Source: Microbulbifer taiwanensis (GTDB lineage Bacteria > Pseudomonadota > Gammaproteobacteria > Pseudomonadales > Cellvibrionaceae). From it: DNA of 64,000 nucleotides. Positions 19,001 through 27,089 of this stretch are shown here, one piece after another (the first letter of the stretch is position 1; each line of letters begins with the position of its first letter). The notes under the pieces were generated by a model. It was not told the origin of the DNA and searched no databases. It saw only the letters and a program-made list of their open reading frames with translations. The stretch spans positions 1 through 64,000 of the forward strand of contig NZ_JACZFR010000001.1 in assembly GCF_014904815.1 (NCBI RefSeq). The letters run 5' to 3'. Position numbers and translations under genes: made by a program.

Positions 19001-20233
19001 TTAGAAAAGCACGCGGCAGCGCAGCGTGTTGGGCACGTTCTTCAATTTCTCCAGCGCCAGGTCCGAGTATTCCGCATCCACGTCGATCACCACATAGCCG
19101 AGGGTCTCGTTGGTCTGCAGGAACTGCGCGGAGATATTGATCTGGTTGTCCGAGAACACCTGGTTGATGGCGCTGAGCACGCCGGGCACATTCTTGTGGA
19201 TGTGCAGCAGCCGGTGTACGTCCACATGGCCCGGCAGGGCCACTTCCGGGAAGTTGACCGAGCTGGTGGTGGTGCCGTTGTCGGAATAATGGGCCAGCTT
19301 CTCTGCCACCTCGGTGCCGATATTCTCCTGCGCCTCCACGGTGGAGCCGCCCACATGGGGCGTCAGCAGCGCATTGTCGATACCGCGCAGCGGCGACAGG
19401 AACTCGTCGTCGTTGCCGCGCGGCTCAGCCGGGAATACATCGATGGCGGCGCCGGCCAGGTGGCCGCTCTTCAGGGCCTCTGCCAGTGGTTCTATCTCCA
19501 CAACGGTGCCGCGGGAGGCATTCAGCAGAATCGTGCCGGGTTTCATCTGTGCTATCTGTCTGGCGCCGATCATCCACTTGGTGGACGGCAGCTCCGGTAC
19601 ATGCAGGGAGACCACATCCGCCTCGGCCAGCAGTTCGTCGAGGGAGTTGATCTGGGTGGCGTTGCCCAGCGGCAACTTGGTGATCACATCGTAGAAGACC
19701 ACGCGCATGCCCATGGCCTCCGCCATCACCGACACCTGGGAACCGATGGCGCCGTAGCCGACGATACCCAGGGTCTTGCCGCGCGCCTCGTAGGAGCCGA
19801 CGGCAGACTTGAGCCAGCCGCCGCGGTGGCAGACCATATTCTTCTCCGGGATGCCGCGCAGCATGAAAATCGCCTCGGCGATGATCAGCTCCGCAACGCT
19901 GCGGGTATTGGAATAGGGTGCATTGAACACCGCGATGCCCAGCTCGGTGGCCGCCTGCAGGTCCACCTGGTTGGTGCCGATACAGAAGCAGCCGACGGCG
20001 ATCAGCTTGGGCGCGCTCTCCAGTACCTTGCGGGTCAGCTGGGTGCGGGAGCGGATACCGATAAAGTGGGCGTCGGCGATTTTCTCGATCAGCTGCTCTT
20101 CCGGCAGCGAAGTCTTCAGGTACTCCACATTGGTGTAGCCGCGGGACGACAGCAGGTCGACGGCGGACTGGTGTACGCCCTCCAGCAGCAGTATGCGAAT
20201 CTTGTCCTTTTGCAGAGAAATTTGTGGAGCCAT
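19001..20233 (-). CDS. serA: D-3-phosphoglycerate dehydrogenase
   Basis: First step of serine biosynthesis, oxidising 3-phosphoglycerate with NAD. The ATG at 20233 gives 410 residues, the same length as E. coli SerA; the longer frame adds 26 residues without homology. Substrate-domain start KIRILLLEGVHQSAVDLL, the nucleotide-binding GIVGYGAIGSQV, the catalytic Arg region NASRGTVVE and the His-containing TPHVGGSTVEAQENIG are visible. The C-terminal 85 residues form an ACT domain (HVDVHRLLHIHKNVPGVLSA) that gives serine feedback inhibition in the E. coli type. Divergent from the FAH-family gene. Confidence 0.96.
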   Translation of the reverse strand: MAPQISLQKDKIRILLLEGVHQSAVDLLSSRGYTNVEYLKTSLPEEQLIEKIADAHFIGIRSRTQLTRKVLESAPKLIAVGCFCIGTNQVDLQAATELGIAVFNAPYSNTRSVAELIIAEAIFMLRGIPEKNMVCHRGGWLKSAVGSYEARGKTLGIVGYGAIGSQVSVMAEAMGMRVVFYDVITKLPLGNATQINSLDELLAEADVVSLHVPELPSTKWMIGARQIAQMKPGTILLNASRGTVVEIEPLAEALKSGHLAGAAIDVFPAEPRGNDDEFLSPLRGIDNALLTPHVGGSTVEAQENIGTEVAEKLAHYSDNGTTTSSVNFPEVALPGHVDVHRLLHIHKNVPGVLSAINQVFSDNQINISAQFLQTNETLGYVVIDVDAEYSDLALEKLKNVPNTLRCRVLF

Positions 20234-20363
20234 AAACACTCTCTTGACGATGGGCGAAGGGAAAATCTGTAGACTGGGCCGGAGTCCGGCGAGGGCGCGA
20301 TCATACCACAAGCGCCCTGTGGCGCTTTATTCGAAATGTCTATCCTAAGTATCTAATTCAGTT

Positions 20364-21026
20364 ATGTACCGACACCAATATACCTGCGGCACCGGGACCA
20401 ACCTGAATCTGGGCAAGATTGTCTGCGTCGGCCGCAACTATGCCGATCACGCCGCCGAACTGAACAACCCGGTGCCGGAGAACCCGCTGCTGTTTATCAA
20501 GCCGGCCACCGCTGCCGTGCCCATGGCCGAGCCGGTCCACCTGCCGGCGGGCCGCGGCGGCTGCCACTTCGAGGGGGAGCTGGCGCTACTGATCGGCGCT
20601 CCCCTGACCGGCGCCAACGCGGCCGAGGTGCCCGCCGCCATCGCCGGCCTGGGCCTGGCGCTGGACCTTACCCTGCGCGAGCTGCAGTCACAGCTGAAGA
20701 AGGACGGCCACCCCTGGGAGATAGCCAAGGGCTTCGACGGCGCCTGCCCCCTGTCGCCCTTCGTGAAGCTGGACTGGGCGCCGGACTGGGATGGCCTCAC
20801 CTACTCCCTGTGGCTGAACGGCGAGCTGCGCCAGCGCGGCAAGACGGCCCATATGCTGACGCCGATCCTCGACCTGGTGGCCTATATCAGCGGCCATTTC
20901 ACCCTGCAGCCCGGCGATGTGGTGCTCACCGGCACTCCGGCCGGCGTCGGCGAGCTGCTGCACGGCGACCACATCGCCATGCAGCTGGAGGACGACTGGC
21001 TGCGGGTGGAGACGAGTGTGGCCTGA
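20364..21026 (+). CDS. fumarylacetoacetate hydrolase family protein (YcgM/FAHD1-like)
   Basis: 220 residues, the length of the single-domain YcgM/FAHD1 branch. The core begins KIVCVGRNYADHAAEL and includes metal ligands in CHFEGELALLIG and LALDLTLRELQ. Further family blocks are KGFDGACPLSPFV and the C-terminal PGDVVLTGTPAGVG. Members hydrolyse acylpyruvates or act on oxaloacetate, using magnesium. The exact substrate is not decided by the sequence. It is divergent from serA, and a family-A repeat follows. Confidence 0.88.
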   Translation: MYRHQYTCGTGTNLNLGKIVCVGRNYADHAAELNNPVPENPLLFIKPATAAVPMAEPVHLPAGRGGCHFEGELALLIGAPLTGANAAEVPAAIAGLGLALDLTLRELQSQLKKDGHPWEIAKGFDGACPLSPFVKLDWAPDWDGLTYSLWLNGELRQRGKTAHMLTPILDLVAYISGHFTLQPGDVVLTGTPAGVGELLHGDHIAMQLEDDWLRVETSVA

Positions 21027-21337
21027 TAGAAGGTCGAGCTGCAGCGTCGTACCGGCAATGAATGCAATCAGGCAGCTACTCTGTACCAGAACAAACTTTC
21101 ATTGATCCGTCATACCGGCGCGGGCCGGTATCCAGTGCGGTGGTTCCCGGGTTCCGGTACCGGTTCAAGTCCGGCACAGGCTCTGCGCCGGAATGACGAG
21201 AGAACCTTGTAGAGGCGAACCTTGTGGTCGCCCGGCGGAGCCTGGCGGTGGCGACAAGACTTCTGATATTCTTTGATTTGTGATCACATTTTCGGTATAA
21301 ACCGAACAATAATTCAATTTTCAAGAAGAGGTGTGCC
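21027..21337. other. 311-base spacer before the aldehyde dehydrogenase gene
   Basis: Contains the family-A repeat at 21108-21200 and a short GTAGAGGCGA/TCGCC element at about 21211-21233. From 21260 to 21330 it is AT-rich and should hold the promoter of the downstream gene; an AGAGG ribosome site lies just before the ATG. No gene is seen. Confidence 0.5.
21108..21200. repeat. REP-like element, family A
   Basis: CGTCATACCGGCGCGGGCCG at the left and GCGCCGGAATGACGAG at the right, with an internal ACCGGTTCAAGTCCGGCA block. This is the same composite as at 60501 and 62767. Confidence 0.85.
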
Positions 21338-22861
21338 ATGTCAGCGCAACAGTCATCTCCACAACAGGAGACTCCCCAAACCCTGCAGGAGTGGCAGGCC
21401 CTGGCGGCCGGCCTCGAGATAGAGGGCCGCGCCTTTATCAACGGCGAGTATGTGGACGCCCTGTCCGGCGATACCCGCCCGACCACCAATCCGGCGGACG
21501 GTCGGGAGCTGGCGCAGATCGCCAGCTGTGGTCCCGAGGACGCCGAACTGGCGGTCAAGGTGGCCCGCGAGACCTTTGAGTCCGGCGTCTGGTCCAACAT
21601 GCCGCCGATGGAGCGCAAGAAGGTCATGGTGCGCTTCGCCGAGCTGATCGAACAGAACAAGGTGGAAATTGCCCTGCTCGAGAGCCTGGATGCCGGCAAG
21701 CCGATCAGCGACACCATGAATGTGGACGTCCCCGGTGCCGTCACCACCATCCGCTGGACCGGCGAGGCCATCGACAAGGTCTACGACGAGGTCGCCCCCA
21801 CTGGCCCGAACGAGCTGGCGCTGGTGCAGCGCATGCCCCTGGGCGTGGTCGCCGCAATCGTGCCCTGGAACTTTCCCCTGTCCACCACCGCCTGGAAACT
21901 GGGCCCGGCACTGGCCACCGGCAACAGCGTGATCCTGAAGCCCGCCTCCAACACCCCGCTGACCGCTATTAAGCTGGCCGGCCTGGCAAAGGAGGCTGGA
22001 CTGCCGGACGGCGTCCTGAACGTATTGCCGGGACCGGGCTCCAGCCTGGGCAAGGCCCTGGGCCTGCATATGGATATCGACTGCCTGACCTTCACCGGTT
22101 CCACCGAGGTGGGCAAGACCCTGACCGAGTACGCCGGCCAGTCCAACCTGAAGCGCACCTTCCTCGAGCTGGGCGGCAAGAGCCCCAATATCGTGTTCGC
22201 CGATGCGGACCTGGCCAAGGCCGCCGAGGCCGCGGCCCTGGCCGTCTTCTACAACCAGGGCGAGACCTGCACTGCCGGTACCCGCCTGCTGGTGGAGAAA
22301 GGCATAGCGGCAGAGTTTATCGAGAAGGTGAAAAAGGCCACCGAGCGCTTTGTGCCCGGCCACCCGCAGGACCCCAGCACTGTCATGGGGGCGCTGATCG
22401 ACCAGAGCCAGTTCGACACCGTCGAGTTCTACGTGGCCAAGGGCCTGGAGCAGGGCGCGCAGCTGGTGTGCGGCGGCGCGCCGGCGGACGCGGTGGCAGG
22501 CGGTCACTATTACGAGCCCACCATCTTCCGCGGTGTCACCGGTGAGATGACCATCGCCCGCGAGGAGATCTTCGGCCCTGTGCTGTCGGTGATCGAATTC
22601 GACAGCGAAGAGGATGCGCTGCGTATCGCCAACGATTCCATCTACGGCCTCGCCGCCGGCATCTGGACCAAAGACATCAACCGCGCTCACCGCATGGCTC
22701 GCAATGTCCGCGCCGGCTCCGTGTGGGTGAACAACTACTTCGGCGGCGACATCACCGTGCCCTTCGGCGGCTTCAAACAGTCCGGCAACGGTCGCGACAA
22801 GTCCCTGCACGCGCTGGACAAGTACTGTGAACTGAAGTCCACCTGGATCGATTTGAGCTGA
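21338..22861 (+). CDS. NAD(P)-dependent aldehyde dehydrogenase, PuuC/KauB-like
   Basis: 507 residues of the aldehyde dehydrogenase superfamily. The nearest family I recognise is PuuC (gamma-glutamyl-aminobutyraldehyde dehydrogenase) and KauB: ALLESLDAGKPISD, GEAIDKVYDEVAPTG, VPWNFPLSTTAWKLGPALATGNS and the ending FGGFKQSGNGRDKSLHALDKY. Catalytic Cys is in NQGETCTAGTR and the general-base Glu in FLELGGKSPN. It probably oxidises omega-amino or other aliphatic aldehydes in polyamine or amine catabolism, but no polyamine gene is adjacent, so the assignment rests on sequence alone. Confidence 0.88.
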   Translation: MSAQQSSPQQETPQTLQEWQALAAGLEIEGRAFINGEYVDALSGDTRPTTNPADGRELAQIASCGPEDAELAVKVARETFESGVWSNMPPMERKKVMVRFAELIEQNKVEIALLESLDAGKPISDTMNVDVPGAVTTIRWTGEAIDKVYDEVAPTGPNELALVQRMPLGVVAAIVPWNFPLSTTAWKLGPALATGNSVILKPASNTPLTAIKLAGLAKEAGLPDGVLNVLPGPGSSLGKALGLHMDIDCLTFTGSTEVGKTLTEYAGQSNLKRTFLELGGKSPNIVFADADLAKAAEAAALAVFYNQGETCTAGTRLLVEKGIAAEFIEKVKKATERFVPGHPQDPSTVMGALIDQSQFDTVEFYVAKGLEQGAQLVCGGAPADAVAGGHYYEPTIFRGVTGEMTIAREEIFGPVLSVIEFDSEEDALRIANDSIYGLAAGIWTKDINRAHRMARNVRAGSVWVNNYFGGDITVPFGGFKQSGNGRDKSLHALDKYCELKSTWIDLS

Positions 22862-23060
22862 TTACAGCTACTGCGCCGGCGCCTGGCGGCGTCCGGCGGT
22901 GCGCGGCGGTGCGCGGCGTCCTCACGTACTAAAGTACGCTCCGGCGCCTGTGCTCCGGCGGCCACCACCAGCCACCCGCTCGCTACACTGTAACCAACTC
23001 AAATACCGCTGATCGAAATATTGCTCTAGGGCTGCGCTGCAGCCCGGACTCCTGTGACTT

Positions 23061-23086
23061 GGGCCGCAATTGCGGCCCCTTTTTTA
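23061..23086 (+). terminator. terminator after the aldehyde dehydrogenase gene
   Basis: GGGCCGC-AATT-GCGGCCC is followed by CTTTTTTATT, a strong stem with T tract. A weaker GGGCTGC-GCT-GCAGCCC stem lies just upstream at about 23029-23045. The remaining 200 bases after the gene are GC-rich with no gene. Confidence 0.88.
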
Positions 23087-23117
23087 TTCTCCAGCCCCAA
23101 TTTTTTCGCGCTCCCGG

Positions 23118-23220
23118 TTGGCGCGGATTTTTGTTCTCGTCTATACCTAAATCATTATTGTCCTGGAATGAATCTGGCGACATGCTCACCTTGGCGGGCA
23201 GCCCTGCCCGCCGTTTTTTT
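23118..23220 (+). promoter_or_regulatory. possible promoter and terminated leader before the small secreted protein
   Basis: TTGGCG at 23118-23123 and TATACC at 23142-23147 are 18 bases apart and could form a sigma-70 promoter. About 45-65 bases later GGCGGGCAG-CC-CTGCCCGCC plus seven T residues (23193-23220) forms a textbook terminator, 23 bases before the GTG of the next gene. The arrangement suits a short regulatory RNA or a leader that is attenuated. Confidence 0.45.
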
Positions 23221-23242
23221 GATTGCCCAGGAGAGACGTCGC

Positions 23243-23605
23243 GTGAAGTGCGTTTGCCTGTTTCTGCTGATACTGCCGTTTGCCGGTGCTGCCTGGGCCA
23301 ATAACACAAGCCCGCAGCCACTGGGTAAAATCGGCGCTTTGCTGGATATAGAGTCGGTCCGGGCGGGAGATTGGATCCAGTTATTCGTCTGTCGCGGTGA
23401 ACGGGTCGAAGCCGGGCAGAGACTGGCCGTGCAGAGAAATGGTTCCGGCAGGGTGGTGCAGGAATACATCGCCGGCAGCAGTGGCAGGGCGACGGTCGCC
23501 GGGCGTGTCGGCCTGGGGGCCATCGACACCACTGTGGAAATCGGTACCGTCAGCACCGGCGACAGTTGCGCGGGCAGGGACTGTTCCATGGCCGATAAAG
23601 ATTGA
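23243..23605 (+). CDS. small exported protein of unknown family
   Basis: The GTG at 23243 is chosen because AGGAGA precedes it by 8 bases and the codons that follow spell a signal peptide (VKCVCLFLLILPFAGAAWA). The longer open frame upstream runs through two terminator hairpins and cannot be coding. The 120-residue product is predicted to be secreted. Its mature part has a repeating beta-like composition (Gly, Val, Thr) and two cysteines near the end (SCAGRDC). I do not recognise a family. Confidence 0.6.
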   Translation: MKCVCLFLLILPFAGAAWANNTSPQPLGKIGALLDIESVRAGDWIQLFVCRGERVEAGQRLAVQRNGSGRVVQEYIAGSSGRATVAGRVGLGAIDTTVEIGTVSTGDSCAGRDCSMADKD

Positions 23606-23650
23606 TTGGCTATAAAAGATTTGAGTTGCCGATAGGGGCTGTTACTCTCG

Positions 23651-23674
23651 GGGTCGCACAAGCGGCCCTTTTTT
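23651..23674 (+). terminator. terminator hairpin immediately before the DUF2007 start codon
   Basis: GGGTCGC-ACAA-GCGGCCC followed by TTTTTT. It ends the transcript of the small secreted protein, but its T tract stops only 4 bases before the next ATG at 23679. Confidence 0.75.
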
Positions 23675-23678
23675 ATTG

Positions 23679-23990
23679 ATGAAATTAATTTACACCCACG
23701 AAAACCGCCTGCTGGTAGAACTGGCCAGGAGCAGGCTGGAAGTCGCCGGCATAGCGGTTTTCCTGAAGAACGAGTTCGCCCAGGGCGCATCCGGCGACCT
23801 GGCGCCACACCAGTCCTGGCCGGAACTGTGGCTCGAACGGGAGCGGGACTACGAGCGCGCGCGCCAGCTGCTCGCCGACGCCGAGGCAGAGCTCGAGTCC
23901 TGGCGCTGTCGCGACTGCGGTGAGGAGAATGGCGCGGCTTTCGATTATTGCTGGAACTGCCAGCAGTCGCGGCCCGCTTCCGAAGGGTGA
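23679..23990 (+). CDS. DUF2007 protein with C-terminal zinc ribbon
   Basis: ATG 23679 fits the family start (MKLIYTHENRLLVELARSRLEVAGI). The N-terminal about 70 residues are a DUF2007 putative signal-transducing domain. The C-terminus adds WRCRDCGEENGAAFDYCWNC, two CxxC pairs of a RanBP2-like zinc ribbon, which suggests protein or RNA binding. There is no ribosome site because a terminator stem lies directly upstream, so expression may be leaderless or by read-through. The VOC gene follows after 7 bases. Confidence 0.85.
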   Translation: MKLIYTHENRLLVELARSRLEVAGIAVFLKNEFAQGASGDLAPHQSWPELWLERERDYERARQLLADAEAELESWRCRDCGEENGAAFDYCWNCQQSRPASEG

Positions 23991-23997
23991 AAATGCC

Positions 23998-24402
23998 ATG
24001 CAATTCCTGATCAATATCGATGTCGACGACCTGGAGCGCGCGATCGCTTTCTATCGCGATGCCTTCGGCCTGCATATAGGCCGCCGTTTCGGTACCGGTG
24101 GAGTGGAAATGCTCGGCGGCAATGCGCCCCTCTACCTGCTGGTCAAGGAGACCGGTTCAAGGGTCGCGGAACCGCTGGCGCAGACGCGCCGCTACGAGCG
24201 CCACTGGACGCCGGTGCATCTGGATATGGTGGTGGAGGATGTGGAGGCCGCGGTGGCGCGCGCCCTGGCCGCCGGCGCGAAACTGGAGAGCGAAATCCGG
24301 GTCAATAAGTGGGGCGCTATCGCCGGCCTGTCGGACCTCTTCGGCCACGGCTTCTGCCTGCTGGAGTTTCGCGGGCGCGGTTACGACGAGATCTGTCTCT
24401 GA
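23998..24402 (+). CDS. VOC/glyoxalase-fold protein
   Basis: The internal ATG at 23998, 7 bases behind the DUF2007 stop, gives a 134-residue protein that starts MQFLINIDVDDLERAIAFYR, the normal opening of a VOC domain. Paired beta-alpha-beta modules are visible; His in PVHLDMVV and Glu in CLLEFRG are the expected metal ligands of the second module. These proteins include glyoxalases, dioxygenases and antibiotic-binding proteins. Which one applies here is not determinable. Confidence 0.85.
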   Translation: MQFLINIDVDDLERAIAFYRDAFGLHIGRRFGTGGVEMLGGNAPLYLLVKETGSRVAEPLAQTRRYERHWTPVHLDMVVEDVEAAVARALAAGAKLESEIRVNKWGAIAGLSDLFGHGFCLLEFRGRGYDEICL

Positions 24403-24480
24403 TTCAGTCTCGATTCAGCGTTCAGGGGCGATCTTTGTGGTCGCCTTTTGCGAGCGCCCGACATTCTTTTGGAATCGACC

Positions 24481-25200
24481 ATGAAAACACAAAGCATCAC
24501 TCCCGCCCTTCTCCTCGGCGCCGGCATACTGCTGGGGCTGGCATCGCTCGGCTACCTGCTCGGCACCGCCGTGGAGAAGTTCAAGGGCTACGAGCGCACT
24601 GTCACCGTCAAGGGGCTGGCGGAGCGCGAGGTGCCGGCGGACATCGTTATCTGGCCTATCCAGTTCACCGCCGCCAGCAATGACCTGCCCTCCCTCTACC
24701 AGGGCGTCGCCGCCAACAGCGAGCGCATCGAGAAATTCCTCGGCGAGCAGGGTATAGCGCCGCAGGCGGTGTCCGTATCCCTGCCGGCCATTACCGACAA
24801 GTCCGCGCAACAGTACGGCGGCGGCCAGAGGCCCGAGTTCCGCTACACGGCGCTGCAGACGGTAACCGTTTATTCCGAACAGGTGGACAAGGTGCGCGCG
24901 GCCATGGACAAACTGGCGGACCTGGGCAGGGAGGGCATCGCCTTCTCCAGCAACAACTACCAGGGGCAGATCGAATACATCTTTACCGGATTGAACGATA
25001 TCAAGCCGCAGATGGTGGAACAGGCCACCGTCGAGGCGCGACAGGTCGCACAGAAGTTTGCCGAGGACTCCGATAGCCTGCTGGGCAAGATCAAGCGCGC
25101 CTCCCAGGGGCAGTTCAGCATCAGCGACCGCGACAAGAACAACCCCCATATCAAGAAGGTGCGCGTCGTATCCACGGTCGAATACTACCTTTCTGATTGA
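24481..25200 (+). CDS. SIMPL (DUF541) domain protein
   Basis: ATG 24481 opens on a single hydrophobic N-terminal helix (about 8-30, LLLGAGILLGLASLGYLLG) that acts as a membrane anchor or uncleaved signal. The remaining residues form a SIMPL domain: RTVTVKGLAEREVPADI, the central SLPAITDK segment, QTVTVYSEQVDKVRAAM and the end RVVSTVEYYLSD. The 239-residue length is typical of the periplasmic bacterial members, whose function is linked to stress tolerance but not defined. The next small gene follows after 10 bases. Confidence 0.88.
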   Translation: MKTQSITPALLLGAGILLGLASLGYLLGTAVEKFKGYERTVTVKGLAEREVPADIVIWPIQFTAASNDLPSLYQGVAANSERIEKFLGEQGIAPQAVSVSLPAITDKSAQQYGGGQRPEFRYTALQTVTVYSEQVDKVRAAMDKLADLGREGIAFSSNNYQGQIEYIFTGLNDIKPQMVEQATVEARQVAQKFAEDSDSLLGKIKRASQGQFSISDRDKNNPHIKKVRVVSTVEYYLSD

Positions 25201-25210
25201 GGGCAAACCC

Positions 25211-25516
25211 ATGTTCAGATCCGCAATCGCCGCAGGGCTCAGTGCCCTGTTGCTACTGCCGGCCGCCGGCGCGCTGGCCAAGCCCAACAAGGAGCTGCCG
25301 CCGGGTCTGCAGAAAAAGGTCGAGCGCGGCGACGAGCTGCCCCCGGGCTGGCAGAAGAAGCTGCAGGTGGGCGCTATCCTGGAGCATGAAATCTACCAGC
25401 ACGGTGTGGTGGTCAGGCCGGTCGACAAGCACGGCGTGGTGACCATCAGCATCGAGGGCGAGATAGTGCGCCTGATGCACCACACCCGCGAGATAGTCGA
25501 GATTCTCAGCCACTGA
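25211..25516 (+). CDS. small exported protein with PPGxxKK repeats (RcnB/CigR-like)
   Basis: 101 residues from ATG 25211. A signal peptide (ALLLLPAAGALA) is followed by two related turns, ELPPGLQKKVERGDELPPGW and QKKLQVG, that resemble the proline-rich segment of RcnB/CigR-type periplasmic proteins. The C-terminal half (VRPVDKHGVVTISIEGEIVR) is a short beta-rich domain with an acidic/histidine end. It probably forms one unit with the SIMPL gene. The family assignment is tentative. Confidence 0.65.
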   Translation: MFRSAIAAGLSALLLLPAAGALAKPNKELPPGLQKKVERGDELPPGWQKKLQVGAILEHEIYQHGVVVRPVDKHGVVTISIEGEIVRLMHHTREIVEILSH

Positions 25517-25615
25517 TTCCCCCGCGCCCGCCCTTGTGCGGGCCACCTGTTGCTGCGCCTCCCAATACGGACTTCGCCACACTATAAATGCCACACGGAG
25601 TAGCGGGAGCCGCTT

Positions 25616-26002
25616 ATGAGTGTGCAACGTCACGGCGTTTCGATCGGCCTCGAGCGCACCGACGGTGAGTTTTTTCTCACCATGCATGTGCGCGGCAAGC
25701 TGACCCACGACGACTACCAGTCCCTGGTGCCCATGCTCGAGTCCGCCATCGAGGGGGTGGCGCACCCGAAGATCAACGTCTTCTTCGACGCGACGGAGAT
25801 GGAGGGCTGGGAGCCGCGCGCGGCCTGGGACGATCTCAAGCTGGGAGTGAAGCACGGGCGCCAGTTCAATCGTATCGCCATGCTCGGCAACCGCCGCTGG
25901 CAGGAGATGGCGGCCAGGGTGGGCAGTTGGTTTATCGGCGGTGAGGCGCGCTACTTCGAAGACGAAACGGAGGCCATGGCCTGGCTGGGTGAAGACGCAT
26001 AG
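25616..26002 (+). CDS. SpoIIAA-like STAS/SEC14-type protein
   Basis: 128 residues. The pattern FFLTMHVRGKLTHDDYQSLVPMLESAI, INVFFDATEMEGWEPRAAWDDLK and RIAMLGNRRWQEMAARVGSWF matches the SpoIIAA-like family, small cytoplasmic proteins with a STAS-like fold and unknown ligand. GGGAG lies 8 bases before the ATG. The gene is about 50 bases upstream of the terC-like gene on the same strand and may share its transcript. Confidence 0.85.
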   Translation: MSVQRHGVSIGLERTDGEFFLTMHVRGKLTHDDYQSLVPMLESAIEGVAHPKINVFFDATEMEGWEPRAAWDDLKLGVKHGRQFNRIAMLGNRRWQEMAARVGSWFIGGEARYFEDETEAMAWLGEDA

Positions 26003-26052
26003 AATAGCCCGCTCAAATCATTCCCCCCTTTGTACTGAAAAGGAATTCCTAA

Positions 26053-26811
26053 ATGTTTGAATGGGTGGCCAACCCCGAGGCCTGGGTGGCACTGGCGACA
26101 CTGGCGGCGCTGGAAATCGTCCTGGGCATCGACAATATCATCTTTATTTCCATCCTCGTCGGCCGCCTGCCGGAAAAGCAGCGCGAACCGGCGCGCTTTA
26201 TCGGCCTGACCCTGGCGATGGTCACGCGCCTGGCGCTGCTGTTTTCCATCGTCTGGATCATGGGGCTGGTGGAGCCCTGGTTTACGGTATTCGGCATGGA
26301 AATATCCGGCCGCGACGTCATCCTGATCGGCGGCGGCCTCTTCCTGCTCGTCAAAGCCGTCCACGAGATTCACGGCAGCCTGGAGGGCGCCGAGCAGACC
26401 GTCAGCACCGCAACCGCATCCTTCGGCGTGGTGCTGGTACAGATCGCGATCCTGGATATCGTTTTCTCACTGGACTCGGTGATCACCGCCGTGGGTCTGG
26501 TGGACCAGATCTCGATTATGGCCATCGCCATTATCCTGGCGGTACTGGTCATGCTGATAGCCGCCAAGCCCATCGGCGACTTCGTCGACCGCCACCCGAC
26601 GGTAAAAATGCTCGCGCTGGCGTTCCTGATACTGGTGGGTTTCACCCTGATTATCGAGGGCTTTGATGTGCACGTGCCCAAGGGCTATATCTACTTCGCC
26701 ATGGCCTTCTCGGTTGCGGTGGAAATGCTCAACCTGCGCCTGCGCAGGAAACAGGCGCCGCCGGTGGAACTGCACAAACCCTACCGCGAGGAAAACGCGG
26801 AGCCGGGCTGA
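26053..26811 (+). CDS. TerC family integral membrane protein
   Basis: 252 residues with about seven membrane helices. The two family motifs with acidic residues inside the membrane are clear: LEIVLGIDNIIF near residue 20 and ILDIVFSLDSVITAVG near residue 137. Proteins of this group (YgdQ/YoaE/Alx type) export manganese or aid metallation of secreted proteins; a tellurium role applies only to a few. The cytoplasmic tail is short and charged. A family-A repeat follows. Confidence 0.9.
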   Translation: MFEWVANPEAWVALATLAALEIVLGIDNIIFISILVGRLPEKQREPARFIGLTLAMVTRLALLFSIVWIMGLVEPWFTVFGMEISGRDVILIGGGLFLLVKAVHEIHGSLEGAEQTVSTATASFGVVLVQIAILDIVFSLDSVITAVGLVDQISIMAIAIILAVLVMLIAAKPIGDFVDRHPTVKMLALAFLILVGFTLIIEGFDVHVPKGYIYFAMAFSVAVEMLNLRLRRKQAPPVELHKPYREENAEPG

Positions 26812-26871
26812 ATCCGGTCGATCACCGTATCGGATCCGTAGATACCCTGTTTCAATCCGAGCCATCACTGG

Positions 26872-26903
26872 CTCGTCATACCGGCGCAGGGCGGTATGAC
26901 GAG
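26872..26903. repeat. REP-like element, family A (minimal form)
   Basis: CTCGTCATACCG and CGGTATGACGAG are perfect 12-base complements around GCGCAGGG. This is the simplest copy of the family-A palindrome. Confidence 0.85.
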
Positions 26904-27089
26904 AAAGCCGACCTGAAGGAGCCGCCACCGGAAACACCCCGCGAACGCGCCGCAAACAGCAATTGCGGCCCTGGCATTTGAGCGCCCGCGACAAAATCCG
27001 TCATTGGGCGGCTGCTATAATTCCTGCCGGAAGCGGGTCGCCCAGGGAACCGGAATTGCCACCCGCCCGTAAAAATGGGAGTTGGGTTC

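Noticed and set aside
26053-26811. Tellurite resistance determinant
   Set aside because: TerC-family proteins mostly act in manganese export; no other ter genes adjoin.
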